50,703 bases of DNA, from the NCBI GenBank assembly GCA_943331295.2, contig CALQLA020000038.1, positions 1-50,703 on the forward strand. The letters are read 5' to 3'. The translations under genes were made by a program, and so were the position numbers. The notes under the pieces were generated by a model. The model did no database searches, was not told the origin of the DNA, and was given only the letters and a program-made list of their open reading frames with translations. The first letter of the stretch is position 1. Every line of letters begins with the position of its first letter. Source of the stretch: Bordetella parapertussis (GTDB lineage Bacteria > Pseudomonadota > Gammaproteobacteria > Burkholderiales > Casimicrobiaceae). Below, piece after piece: positions 1 to 7,768 of this stretch.

Positions 1-2
1 CC

Positions 3-686
3 GCGGCGGCACGCCTTCCCGCCGCCGACGCCGAGGCCCAACTCGCGCTGGCGCTGCGCTACAGTCTGCTCACCGACCGGACCAACTTCATCGTGATCCA
101 CGCCCGCGCCGACGGCGAACGCGCGGAAGCGCTGCCGGAACTGCGCAAGGTCGCGCAAATGCTAGCGGCGGGCTGGGGCGGCGTCGGCAGCGTCGGGCCG
201 CAATCGGTCATGAGTTGCATGGCCATGGCCCCGATGCCCGCCCCCAAGGCCTCGGCCGGGCCCTCTCGCAAGCGTTCGCGCCCGATTTCCACTGCGGACA
301 TGGGCTTCCTCCGGGCGGCCGAGATGGCGCCCCCCGCGCCGCATTACGCCGGCAACGCGTATCGCACCCTGTTGGAGGAACTGGAGCGATGCTGCACCGG
401 ACCCCGCCGCGGCACGCTGCCCTCCACGCTGGCCGAGCTTTCGCGGCTGGGCATCGCCGGCGATGTCTTCGACGCGCTGGTGCAACGGGTCGGCGAGGGC
501 CATGCCGAGGCCGACGTCGTCGCCGCGTTCCTCGCAGCGCTGCTGCCCCACGCCACTGCGGCCGGAGCCTCCCGGCAGGTGTTGCGCGCGCTGCGAAACC
601 TGTTCAAGCCCACGGAACGCTGCGCGGCGCTGCGACGCGACATCGCGACGCTCGTCGCTCCGGCGGCGCCGCTCGTCGTCGACTGA
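3..686 (+). CDS. VIT/VWA-domain protein, C-terminal part (5' end outside window)
   Basis: The reading frame is open from the left edge and ends at TGA 684-686, so only the C-terminal ~227 residues are visible. The first visible residues (LALRYSLLTDRTNFIVI) match the segment that follows the von Willebrand A domain in VIT/VWA proteins, normally written ALRYGLVT..TSFV. After it comes a Pro/Ala-rich low-complexity linker and a helical C-terminal region. The VIT domain and the metal-ion-dependent adhesion site would lie upstream of the window. Proteins of this family are usually exported or membrane-attached and work in protein-protein contacts; the substrate here is unknown. The family call rests on a short motif, and the C-terminal 100 residues are not recognised. 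Confidence 0.6.
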   Translation, partial: AAARLPAADAEAQLALALRYSLLTDRTNFIVIHARADGERAEALPELRKVAQMLAAGWGGVGSVGPQSVMSCMAMAPMPAPKASAGPSRKRSRPISTADMGFLRAAEMAPPAPHYAGNAYRTLLEELERCCTGPRRGTLPSTLAELSRLGIAGDVFDALVQRVGEGHAEADVVAAFLAALLPHATAAGASRQVLRALRNLFKPTERCAALRRDIATLVAPAAPLVVD

Positions 687-862
687 ACGCGGACTCGTCA
701 TCGAGGCACAGCGTTCGCCCGTCCACCCGTAGTGGCCACGGCAAATCGCAGCCGGAGGCTCATCCCCTGAGCCTGCCGGAGGCGATACTGGTTTCATCCA
801 AAGGCCACCGGTCCCGGACCACCCGTCACGGATCGCCGATGACCGCTTGTCGGGAGAATCGA

Positions 863-1789
863 ATGACCTCGATCGCGCACACCCTTGCCGGCCTCGACCT
901 CGCCCCGCCGCAGGCGTACCTGAACCTCGCCGTGTACCCGCTGTTCACGCGCGACGACGTGCTGCCCGGCTACCTCACGCTGGACGAAGCGCTCGCCACC
1001 GGCGCCGCGCACATTTTCGAGGTGTCCGAGTCCGGCAGCGTCCCGGAGCTGCAGTTCATCAACGGCTCGACCGGCAGCATCCTGCTGGTCGACGGCGAGG
1101 AGCTCGTCGGCGCCCGGCAGAACCGCATCCTCAACCTCTCCCTCCTCATCGGCGCAGGGCAGACGGTCGTCATCCCGGTGTCGTGCGTCGAGCGCGGCCG
1201 CTGGTCGTACCGCGGCCGCGATTTCGGTTCGGCGCAGCGCAGCCTCTATGCCAATGCCCGCGCCGCCAAGATGCGCGACGTCTCGACGCACATGCGTGAG
1301 CGCGGGTCCCGTGCCAGCGACCAGGGCCGGGTGTGGGCCGACATCGAGCGCAAGCAGGAGGCGCTGCGCGTCGACTCGCCCACCGAGGCGATGGCCGACA
1401 TGTTCGAGGCGCGCGGCAAGGATATCGGCGGCTACGAAACCGCGTTCACCGCGGCACCGCACCAGGTGGGCGCCGTGTTCGCGATCAACGGCACCGTCCG
1501 CGGCGCGGACGTCTTCGATTCGGCGGCGACGTTCGCCAAGTTCCTGCGCAAGCTCGTCGGCAGCTACGCGCTCGACGCCGTCGAGGAACACGAAGCCTGG
1601 GCGGCGCAGGTATCCACGCTGGCGCACGTCAAGGCGTTCCTCGCGCAGCTCCAGCACGCGCCCGAAACGCGCTACAAGGCGCTGGCCGAAGGCGAGGACG
1701 TCCGGCTCGAGTCGCCGAGCGCCGCCGCAGGCGCGCTGCAGGTGGACGGCCGGACGGTCCATCTCGCGGCCTTCGCGGTCGAGGCTTGA
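863..1789 (+). CDS. ARPP-1 / DUF6569 family protein
   Basis: This 308-residue protein has no signal peptide or membrane segment. It resembles the ARPP-1 (DUF6569) family: an N-terminal stretch with YLNLAVYPLF, a central FINGSTGSILLVDGEELVGA block and an IPVSCVERGRW block are the conserved core of that family. The family is predicted from genome context to take part in stress or nucleotide-linked signalling, but no activity is established that I can cite. ATG 863 was chosen because GGGAGA lies about 6 bases upstream; an in-frame ATG at 839 would add eight residues. The gene stands alone between a VWA protein and a small membrane peptide, both on the same strand, with gaps of 176 and 209 bases. 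Confidence 0.75.
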   Translation: MTSIAHTLAGLDLAPPQAYLNLAVYPLFTRDDVLPGYLTLDEALATGAAHIFEVSESGSVPELQFINGSTGSILLVDGEELVGARQNRILNLSLLIGAGQTVVIPVSCVERGRWSYRGRDFGSAQRSLYANARAAKMRDVSTHMRERGSRASDQGRVWADIERKQEALRVDSPTEAMADMFEARGKDIGGYETAFTAAPHQVGAVFAINGTVRGADVFDSAATFAKFLRKLVGSYALDAVEEHEAWAAQVSTLAHVKAFLAQLQHAPETRYKALAEGEDVRLESPSAAAGALQVDGRTVHLAAFAVEA

Positions 1790-1998
1790 CGGCAACCAGC
1801 GGGGGCCGGCTCGCGATCCCCGCATTGCCCGGCGTCGAGCAACGAGTCGTTGCCGGAATGCGGCATCGGCACTACGATGGCAGCAGCCGGCTTGCCGCGC
1901 CCGCCCGCCAGCCGGCACCGGGCAAGCGCGAGCCGGCCGGTCCGCGCCAGCGGAACCCAACAGCAGGACATCCGGCAAGCATCGGGGAGCAAACGGCA

Positions 1999-2190
1999 AT
2001 GATGCACTTCGGCTACAACAGCATCTGGGGGGTGCTGGTCCTCGTCGGCGACATCTGGGCGGTCATGAACATCTTCCAGAGTTCGGTCTCGAACGAGAAG
2101 AAACTGATCTGGATCATCGCGGTGGTGCTCCTTCCCGTCCTCGGCCTCGTCCTCTGGTTCTTCCTGGGACCGCGCGGCGGCAGGACGTAG
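1999..2190 (+). CDS. PLDc_N-domain small membrane protein
   Basis: This 63-residue protein has two hydrophobic stretches (about residues 8-25 and 36-56) separated by a short polar loop with SNEKKLIW. It ends in a Gly/Arg tail. The pattern Trp-rich helix, loop with K-L-W, then LPVLGLVLWFFLG matches the phospholipase D nuclease N-terminal (PLDc_N) domain, which occurs alone in many bacteria as a two-helix inner-membrane peptide. GGGGAG at 1984-1989 supports the start; a second ATG follows immediately at 2002. The role is unknown. Confidence 0.75.
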   Translation: MMHFGYNSIWGVLVLVGDIWAVMNIFQSSVSNEKKLIWIIAVVLLPVLGLVLWFFLGPRGGRT

Positions 2191-2456
2191 CGCCGGGAAT
2201 CCGCATTCCGCGGCGACGCCTGCGATGCGCCGCCCTCGCGCGGCGCGCACCGTCGTGACGATCCCGGCGGGCGAAGGCCTCGCGCCGCGGACCGCGGTTG
2301 ACACGCATCGCCCCATAAAATGCTGTCGCATCGACCGTTTTTCGGCCTTGGAGGCTAGGCGACAAGCCGACCCATCAGGGGCTCAAGAAGGCGATGCTCG
2401 GCGAGTGAGGCGCGATCGCGCTTCGTTCGTCGCCGTGCCGCCTTCTTCGCGCTCCG

Positions 2457-2858
2457 CTATTGGCAGGCGGTGCCCTGCGTCGCGAATACCTGCCGCGTGA
2501 TCTGCTTGGCCTGCGCGATCCCGTTCAGCGTGTACGCGAACGTCGCGTTGTTGCCGGCGAGGAACGTGATCGTCACCGTGCCGGCCTGCCGCGGCACGAC
2601 TTTGCGCGGATCGAACGGCACGGCGTTGAACGGCGGGCCGGTGCCGGTGTAGAGCTCGCCGGTGTAGGTGCCCGGCGCCGTCCGGTTCGCGGCCGCCACC
2701 AGCCACAGCGGCTTGCCGTCCAGGCCGAACGTGAACCACGTCGCGAAGATCGTGTCGTCCTGGTGGTTGAAATTCACGCCCCAGCCCGACTCGGACTCGG
2801 CCGGAAAATTCCACCACATGCCCTGGTAGGCGCCGCTGACGATGACAGTGGACGGCAC
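2457..2858 (-). CDS. truncated secreted Trp-rich ESGWG-domain protein
   Basis: The 133 residues contain a domain common in betaproteobacterial secreted proteins: GMWWNFPAESESGWGVNF, then FATWFTFGLDGKPLWLVA, a TYTGELYTGTGPPFNAVPFD block and VGT-type strands. The same domain, more diverged, forms the middle of the protein at 4048-5166 (shared GTGP..A.PFD and VVPR..GT). The family normally begins with a signal peptide, but here the frame is closed by TAG at 2883-2885 and the only start is GTG 2858. The N-terminus therefore looks lost. On the opposite strand a 33-codon piece (2842-2943) ending in GTVRSFG has the look of another gene's C-terminus, which suggests a rearrangement at about 2860. The C-terminus ends naturally with a Cys-containing tail. 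It may be a non-functional remnant. Confidence 0.5.
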   Translation of the reverse strand: MPSTVIVSGAYQGMWWNFPAESESGWGVNFNHQDDTIFATWFTFGLDGKPLWLVAAANRTAPGTYTGELYTGTGPPFNAVPFDPRKVVPRQAGTVTITFLAGNNATFAYTLNGIAQAKQITRQVFATQGTACQ

Positions 2859-2979
2859 GCCCGTCGGAATCCGGTACCAGAACTACCTGCTGATGCGCGG
2901 CAACGGCACCTGTCCCGCCGGAACGGTCCGCTCGTTCGGCTGAACACGCTGCGGCGCGGACCGCGGCGCAGGTCGGCAG

Positions 2980-3444
2980 CTAGAACCCTGCCTGCCCGCC
3001 GGCGAGGCGGTCCGTCGACCGCCGCCCGTAGGACCGGGGCTCGTCGAGCGCGTACTCCCCCGGGCCGAACGCGCAGAGCACCAGCAGGCCGCCCATCACC
3101 GACAGGTTTTTCATGAACATCAGCTGCTGTGCGAACGCCTGGTCGGGCGGCACGGCCCAGAAGCGGTGGAACAACAGCGTCACCACCGCCGTGAACAGGA
3201 GGATCACCACGGCCGCCTGGCGCGTCTTCCACCCGATGATGATCGCGGCGCCACCGCCGATCTCGACGAAGATCGTCATGATCAGCAGTATCTCGAGCAG
3301 CGGGTCGGGCAGGGACATGCCGGCGCTGGCCATGTAGAGGGTCGTATCCTCGAACGCCCCGATCTTGCCGAGGCCGGAGATCACGAACATCAACGCGAGC
3401 AGGCTGCGCCCGGCAAGGGCAACGCCGTCTTGAATCTGGTTCAT
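2980..3444 (-). CDS. DoxX family membrane protein
   Basis: This 154-residue protein has four hydrophobic helices (about residues 8-25, 47-66, 73-90 and 111-127). The N-terminal pattern LAGRSLLALMFVISGLGKI is the signature of the DoxX/SURF4-like family, and the second helix carries the usual V-E-I-GGG segment. These are inner-membrane proteins; some act as quinone-linked oxidoreductase subunits, while most have no assigned reaction. GGAGG sits five bases upstream of ATG 3444, so the start is secure. The hemerythrin gene lies 91 bases upstream on the same strand and could be co-transcribed, which would fit a redox or oxygen-response role (inference). Confidence 0.85.
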   Translation of the reverse strand: MNQIQDGVALAGRSLLALMFVISGLGKIGAFEDTTLYMASAGMSLPDPLLEILLIMTIFVEIGGGAAIIIGWKTRQAAVVILLFTAVVTLLFHRFWAVPPDQAFAQQLMFMKNLSVMGGLLVLCAFGPGEYALDEPRSYGRRSTDRLAGGQAGF

Positions 3445-3535
3445 CGGGGCCTCCTCACGTTGCTTGCGCTTTCGCCGCCAGCCGGCGGCTGCCGGCGCTG
3501 ACGGATGCGGCAGCGACATCGCCCGCCGCTGCCCG

Positions 3536-3988
3536 TCACCCGGTCGGCCGCGTGCCGCTGGCGGCGCCGGCGCCACCCCGCTGCCGCAGTGCCATGAACG
3601 CGTCGAACCGCCGGTCGTCGTTGGCCAGGTGCGCGACGAACCAGCGCTCGAGGAAGACATAGGGACCCATCGTCGTCGCGAAGCGCTCCGCGCTGTCGAG
3701 CGTGAAGCGCAACGCGGTCAGGCTGTCGAGCAGCCGCCGGTGCGACAGGCAATGCTGCTCGAGGTCGGGGTACTGCGCGTCGCGCATCAGCGCCTCCTCC
3801 GTCGCGAAGTGCTCGTGCGCCGCCGCCCGCAGCGCGCCGCATGCCATCAGCACGCGGGTTTCGTCCCGGTGCGACAATGCATTGAGCAGGTCGTCGATCT
3901 TGTCCAGCAGCCTGCGGTGGTCGGCGTCGAGATCGTCGATCGATGCCAGTTCCAGCTCGTGCGTCCACGGAATGGTGAAGGTCGTCAT
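3536..3988 (-). CDS. bacteriohemerythrin
   Basis: This 150-residue single-domain protein has the four-helix hemerythrin pattern in order: PWTHELELASID at the N-terminus, DADHRRLLDKIDDLLNAL, HEHFATEEALM, a CLSHRRLL segment and a final WFVAHLANDD helix. These supply the His, Glu and Asp ligands expected for a di-iron oxygen-binding site. A purine-rich AGGGGG is 8-9 bases upstream of ATG 3988. Bacteriohemerythrins bind oxygen for storage, delivery to oxygenases or sensing; which applies here cannot be told. The gene lies between the DoxX gene and a secreted-protein gene, all on the minus strand. Confidence 0.88.
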   Translation of the reverse strand: MTTFTIPWTHELELASIDDLDADHRRLLDKIDDLLNALSHRDETRVLMACGALRAAAHEHFATEEALMRDAQYPDLEQHCLSHRRLLDSLTALRFTLDSAERFATTMGPYVFLERWFVAHLANDDRRFDAFMALRQRGGAGAASGTRPTG

Positions 3989-4047
3989 CGCAATCCCCCT
4001 GATCGGCAGCTTTCCCCGCCGGCGGTATCTGTGGAGAATGTCGCCCG

Positions 4048-5166
4048 TCAGCGGCGGACGCCGCCCCAGCGGACGTCGATCACGCAGACGGGGATGCCGC
4101 CTGCGGAGGCCACCAGGTGCCCGCGCCGCGTGATGCCGGCCACCGTCCGTTCCAGCTCGAAGAAGCTGCCGGTGAAGCTGGTGCCCGACTGGTCGCTGCC
4201 GCTGGTCACCGTGACGTGGCCCATGTGCCCGGACTGCCGGTACGTGCCGGTGAACGTCACGGTCCGCTTCTGCAGGTCCGTCCACTTCATCGTGAACGAA
4301 TTGTCGGCGTTGTGGACGATCTCGATGTAGTCCTGCTCCTCGTAGCGCCCGTTGTCCCCGCCGCACAGGGTCTGATCCGCAACGCCGCCGCCGAAGTAGC
4401 TGCCGCTCGCGTCCCGCCGCCCCCAGGTCTCCCGCGTCACGTCCTTGACGACGGTGGTGCCGTCGACCGAGTAGGTCAGCCTGGCCGTGGAGATCGTGTC
4501 GGCGTCGAAGCTGAGCGTCCCGACCTTGCGCGGGACCACCGGCGCGGAGTCGTACGGCGCGCCGTAGTACGGCCCGGTCCCGGTGTACACGTCGCCGCTG
4601 AACACGACGTGACCGGACGTGCCGCCGGGCTGGAGCGCCGCCGCTGCGACGAACCACGTGGGCTTGGTGTCGGCACCGAAGACGAACATGTCGATGAAGA
4701 GCGTGCGTCCCTGCTGCAGGATCGCGCTGCCCGATCCCGACTCGGCTTCGACCCACCATGGGTCGGTCATGGTCCGCGTCGCGCCGTCCGCGGTGACGAC
4801 GACGTTGTCGATCACCGGCCCGAACGCGTTGAGGCCGCCGTCGTCGCGGGTCGTCCTGCTCTCGAACAGCAGCGTGGTCGACGTGCCGGTCGCGATCGCC
4901 TGGCGGATCGAACCATTGGTATTGCCGTTGAGCTCGAGGCTGCGGGACCCGGCGCAAGGCTGCGCCGCCTGCGCCGAGAACCAGTCGACGTTCCCGCTGC
5001 CGACGGTCCACCCGGCCATGCTGGTGTCGCCGGGGACGAGGCGCGTCCAATGCGTGCCCGCACCGTCGCTCGGCGTGCCCGCCTCGAAGCCGCCCTTGAT
5101 GACATCGGCCATCGCCGCACCGCAGCCGAGAGCGGCGGCGACAACCGCAAAGAGGAGACTTCTCAT
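4048..5166 (-). CDS. secreted DUF642-type protein with ESGWG-like domain
   Basis: The 372-residue product starts with a clear signal peptide (MRSLLFAVVAAALGCGAAMA, cleavage before DVIKGG). Residues about 21-130 follow the DUF642 / choice-of-anchor pattern: N-terminal GGFEAG, a WTVGSGNVDWF strand, CAGSRSLELNGN and a PVIDNVVV strand at the end. The middle (about 137-245) is a diverged version of the ESGWG-type domain seen intact at 2457-2858. The C-terminal part has further beta strands and an internal Cys pair. A GGAGGGG ribosome-binding site precedes ATG 5166. DUF642 proteins are extracellular and some bind carbohydrate; no enzymatic motif is visible. The DUF642 part is shorter than usual. 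Confidence 0.65.
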   Translation of the reverse strand: MRSLLFAVVAAALGCGAAMADVIKGGFEAGTPSDGAGTHWTRLVPGDTSMAGWTVGSGNVDWFSAQAAQPCAGSRSLELNGNTNGSIRQAIATGTSTTLLFESRTTRDDGGLNAFGPVIDNVVVTADGATRTMTDPWWVEAESGSGSAILQQGRTLFIDMFVFGADTKPTWFVAAAALQPGGTSGHVVFSGDVYTGTGPYYGAPYDSAPVVPRKVGTLSFDADTISTARLTYSVDGTTVVKDVTRETWGRRDASGSYFGGGVADQTLCGGDNGRYEEQDYIEIVHNADNSFTMKWTDLQKRTVTFTGTYRQSGHMGHVTVTSGSDQSGTSFTGSFFELERTVAGITRRGHLVASAGGIPVCVIDVRWGGVRR

Positions 5167-5600
5167 GGCACCCCTCCCACTGGTTACGCGCAGGCTTCGC
5201 GTCGCACCCGCGCTGCGCAAACCCTCCATCGCCGTCACGATGCTGCCCCGCTCCGCACGCCTGCGCTTCGATCAGGTGCGACCATTCTGCGCCGCGTCGC
5301 ACGGCACAAATTGACAATTCTCAACGTCGTGAACGGCGGTCGTCCAAGCTCGCCCCCCGGCACAAATGCGGTGACAACGGATGTCGTGCCGTGATGAATC
5401 GGCTGCGCCCCGGCCAGCCGCGCGGGCACGATGCCGGGCTACACGGCCGTCACCGATCGGTGACTACGGACCACTCCAATCACCGAAGCGTTTGCGCGAG
5501 AATGTCCATAGGGACGCAATGGTCTGGATGGGTAGTTTCTTCGACAGGCCGTGGCGTGGTCGAGTTGCGAGGAGACGGCGAAGCCCGAGGAGACCAAGTC
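5167..5600. other. 434-base divergent intergenic region with repeat motifs
   Basis: This lies between the DUF642-type gene on the minus strand and the lipoprotein gene on the plus strand. It contains two copies of CGGCACAAAT (5302-5311 and 5358-5367) 56 bases apart; the first runs into a TTGACA. It also contains the palindrome at 5449-5464, listed separately. No convincing complete sigma-70 promoter was found, and no reading frame with recognisable protein character. Confidence 0.5.
5449..5464. promoter_or_regulatory. perfect 16-bp palindrome, candidate operator
   Basis: The sequence GTCACCGATCGGTGAC is identical to its reverse complement. It sits 137 bases upstream of the lipoprotein start. 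A dyad of this length suits a homodimeric repressor; no matching regulator gene is in the window. Confidence 0.4.
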
Positions 5601-6056
5601 ATGAACGCGAGCATCGCGTGCCTGCCTTCGACGTTTGCCCGCTGCGTTATCGTCACCGCGTTCTCGTCGCTCCTTGCCGCCTGCGGTGGCGGAGGCGGCG
5701 GCGGCGGCGGCGCGGAGACGATCGTGATGCAACCGGTCACCGGCCAGGTGATCGGGGCCGGGGTCGTCGCCGGTGCGCTGGTGTGCGCCGATGCCAACGC
5801 GAATGGCAGGTGCGATGCGCCCGAGGCACAGGCCCGCACCGATGCGGCCGGAACCTTCCAGTTCGACGTGCCCGCCGCCTCGAGCGCGCCGCTGGTCGCC
5901 GAAGTCGTCGCCGGCAGCGCGCGCGCGCAGCGGCGAACGATCGCCGTTTACGGGAAGATTCATGCCGCCCTCCCTGTGACTGGCCGTGGCGCGTGCACCC
6001 GCCGCCCTTCCAACCCATGGCCACACGATGCGCGCGATTCGCCGGCCCGATATTGA
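5601..6056 (+). pseudogene. broken poly-Gly lipoprotein, N-terminal part only
   Basis: The start is well defined, with GAGGAGA about 8 bases upstream of ATG 5601. A signal sequence is followed by the lipobox LLAAC and nine glycines, a hallmark of large betaproteobacterial surface lipoproteins. After it comes VIGAGVVAGALVCADANANG and a GTFQFDVPA strand, the usual opening of a Ca-binding or transthyretin-like repeat domain. From about residue 112 (after AGSARA) the sequence turns into low-quality, Arg/Pro-rich text and stops at residue 151. The full proteins have several hundred residues, so this is read as a frameshifted or deleted remnant. A short lipoprotein cannot be excluded. Confidence 0.6.
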
Positions 6057-6101
6057 GCAAAGGCAAATGTGCTGCGTCGCGCGGGGCCGGCGCGGCGCGG
6101 A

Positions 6102-6115
6102 TTGATCCGGGTCAA
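6102..6115. promoter_or_regulatory. FNR/Anr-type box
   Basis: TTGATCCGGGTCAA matches the FNR/Anr consensus TTGAT-N4-ATCAA at nine of ten fixed bases. It lies between two convergent genes (the broken lipoprotein and the response regulator), so no intact downstream target is present. It may be left over from a deleted promoter. Confidence 0.45.
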
Positions 6116-6203
6116 ACTCGCTGGCGATACTCGTCGGCGCAGCGGCGGCGCCGGGGCTACCGTGAACAGGTGGGTCGCAGGCGAAGCGTGATGCCCGCGG
6201 CCG

Positions 6204-6935
6204 CTAGGCCGGCTCGCCGGCCTCGATCGTGGCCGCGACGCACAACTCGTAGCCCTCGCCGCGCACGGTGGCGATCACCTGCGGCTCGTCGCACACGGAC
6301 TCCAGCTTGCGGCGCAGGTTGGCCACGTGCACGTCGAGGCTGCGGTCGACGGGGTCCCACGCCCGCTGGAAGACTTCGCGGTAGGTCGCCTCGCGCGAAA
6401 GCGGTCCGACGCTGCGGCACAAGGCCAGCAAGAGCCGCGATTCGCGTGCGGTGACGTGGGCCACGCCGCGCGGGCCGCTCAAGTCGCCGCTCGCCAGGTC
6501 CAGGCGCGCCGCGCCCAGGCGCACCGCGCGCGCCGGCGCCGTGGCCGCGCCGGCGCGCAGCCCCCGGCGCAGGATGGCGCGCAGTCGAGCCACGAGTTCC
6601 TCGGGCGCGAACGGCTTGATGAGGTAGTCATCGGCGCCGGCCTCGAGGCCGGCGACGCGCGCGTGGATTCCCGCGCGGCCGGTCAGCATGAGGATCGGGA
6701 TCTCGCTGCGTTCGCGCACCGCCTTCGCGATGCTGACGCCGTCGTCCCCGGGCAAGCCGAGGTCGAGCACAAGCGCCGCGCAGGTGCCCGCGTCGACGCG
6801 CTCGAGGATTTCCTTGCGGGTGATCACCGCCTCCGGCCGGAACCCGGTCTGGCGCAGCGTCCGCACGACCAACTCCCGGACGACGGGCTCGTCCTCGACG
6901 ACGAGGACCGGAACGCCGATGGTCGCGTTCAGCAT
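6204..6935 (-). CDS. OmpR-family response regulator
   Basis: This 243-residue protein has an N-terminal receiver (about 9-122) with the acidic pair in VVEDEP, the phospho-acceptor Asp58 in ALVLDLGLPG, Thr in LMLTG and Lys in YLIKPF. A C-terminal winged helix follows (about 140-235) with RSLDVHVANLRRKL, the recognition-helix signature of the OmpR/PhoB class, and a VRGEGY wing. It is the only DNA-binding output in the 19-kb signalling cluster. Its start follows the stop of the upstream H-box gene by 7 bases, so they are one transcript. Proteins of this class bind direct repeats about 10-11 bases apart, which matches the paired TTAAG repeats at 9438-9486 and 21638-21715; the link is inference. 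Confidence 0.92.
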   Translation of the reverse strand: MLNATIGVPVLVVEDEPVVRELVVRTLRQTGFRPEAVITRKEILERVDAGTCAALVLDLGLPGDDGVSIAKAVRERSEIPILMLTGRAGIHARVAGLEAGADDYLIKPFAPEELVARLRAILRRGLRAGAATAPARAVRLGAARLDLASGDLSGPRGVAHVTARESRLLLALCRSVGPLSREATYREVFQRAWDPVDRSLDVHVANLRRKLESVCDEPQVIATVRGEGYELCVAATIEAGEPA

Positions 6936-6942
6936 GCCGGGA

Positions 6943-7608
6943 TCACCGCGGAACGCCCACCTGGACGGCGACGCTCACATAGCCCGGCGTCGACCAGTCG
7001 ACGCCGGCGCCAAGCGCGGGCAGGAACACCGCCACATGCTCGAGCGCCATTGCGCACGGATGCCGCGACAACTCCCCGCCTGGCGGCGTCTCGGGCGCCG
7101 GCGCGCCGATTTCGAAGCGCAACCGCTCCACCCCGTCCGGATCGCGGGCAGGACCGTGGATCGCGCCGCGCAGTTCCACCGACGGGCCGCGGTTGCGCCT
7201 GAGGACGAATGCGCCGCAGACGAGCAGCGAGCGCAAGGTGTGGCGATCGAGCCGGGCGGTTACCGCGGCGGGCCGGGGATCGATCGGAGCGACAACGCCG
7301 GCGACGTCGCCGAGCGCGCCGAGCATGTCGCGCAACGCCCTGGCATCCAGCACGAAGCCCGCGCCGCGCCCGGCCGCCTCGACATCGCGGGCGGACAATC
7401 CGAGCAGCGACAGCGCCGCGCTGAGCGCGGTCGCACTCGCGCAGGCCTGTTCCACCGCAATGCGGGCGCGCTCCACGGACCTGGGATCGGCTGGCGCCCC
7501 GAGATAACTGGACGCGGCGTACAGGATGCCGAGCAGGTTGTTCAGCGAATGCGCTGCGCCCGCCGCGATCTCGCCGGCGTTCGTTGGTTCGTGCTGTGTA
7601 CCGGACAT
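6943..7608 (-). CDS. His-box (DHp) protein without ATPase motifs
   Basis: This 221-residue soluble protein has an H-box near its N-terminus, AAGAAHSLNNLLGIL, similar to the AHDFNNLLG of the hybrid kinases nearby, followed by a second helix typical of a dimerisation and phosphotransfer (DHp) hairpin. The remaining 130 residues do not show the N, G1 or G2 boxes of a histidine-kinase ATPase; the part may be a degenerate fold of that type. The layout recalls ChpT-like phosphotransferases, which use a DHp plus a dead ATPase-like domain to pass phosphate. It lies directly upstream of the OmpR-type regulator, the obvious partner. Start 7608 is chosen because it opens just before the conserved part; an in-frame ATG at 7701 exists, and neither has a strong ribosome-binding site. 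Confidence 0.6.
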   Translation of the reverse strand: MSGTQHEPTNAGEIAAGAAHSLNNLLGILYAASSYLGAPADPRSVERARIAVEQACASATALSAALSLLGLSARDVEAAGRGAGFVLDARALRDMLGALGDVAGVVAPIDPRPAAVTARLDRHTLRSLLVCGAFVLRRNRGPSVELRGAIHGPARDPDGVERLRFEIGAPAPETPPGGELSRHPCAMALEHVAVFLPALGAGVDWSTPGYVSVAVQVGVPR

Positions 7609-7768
7609 CGATTCTTGGTGCGCCGGGCGCCACCTACCGCCCCGCCAGCCCCCCGAAGCGCGCTCCGGACGACCGGAACCGGTCATCACTTCGCGCACCA
7701 TTCAGCATTTTGCCCGAATACCACCGGGCGGGGAAATCGTCACGCGACCCGCGGACTGGAGGCGCCAT

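Noticed and set aside
2842..2943. 33-codon plus-strand frame ending in GTVRSFG
   Set aside because: It looks like the end of a lost gene, but is too short to name or to list as a feature on its own.
5688..5714. GGC-rich tract as a simple-sequence phase-variation repeat
   Set aside because: The codons vary (GGT, GGC, GGA) and the poly-Gly after the lipobox is a normal feature of this lipoprotein class.
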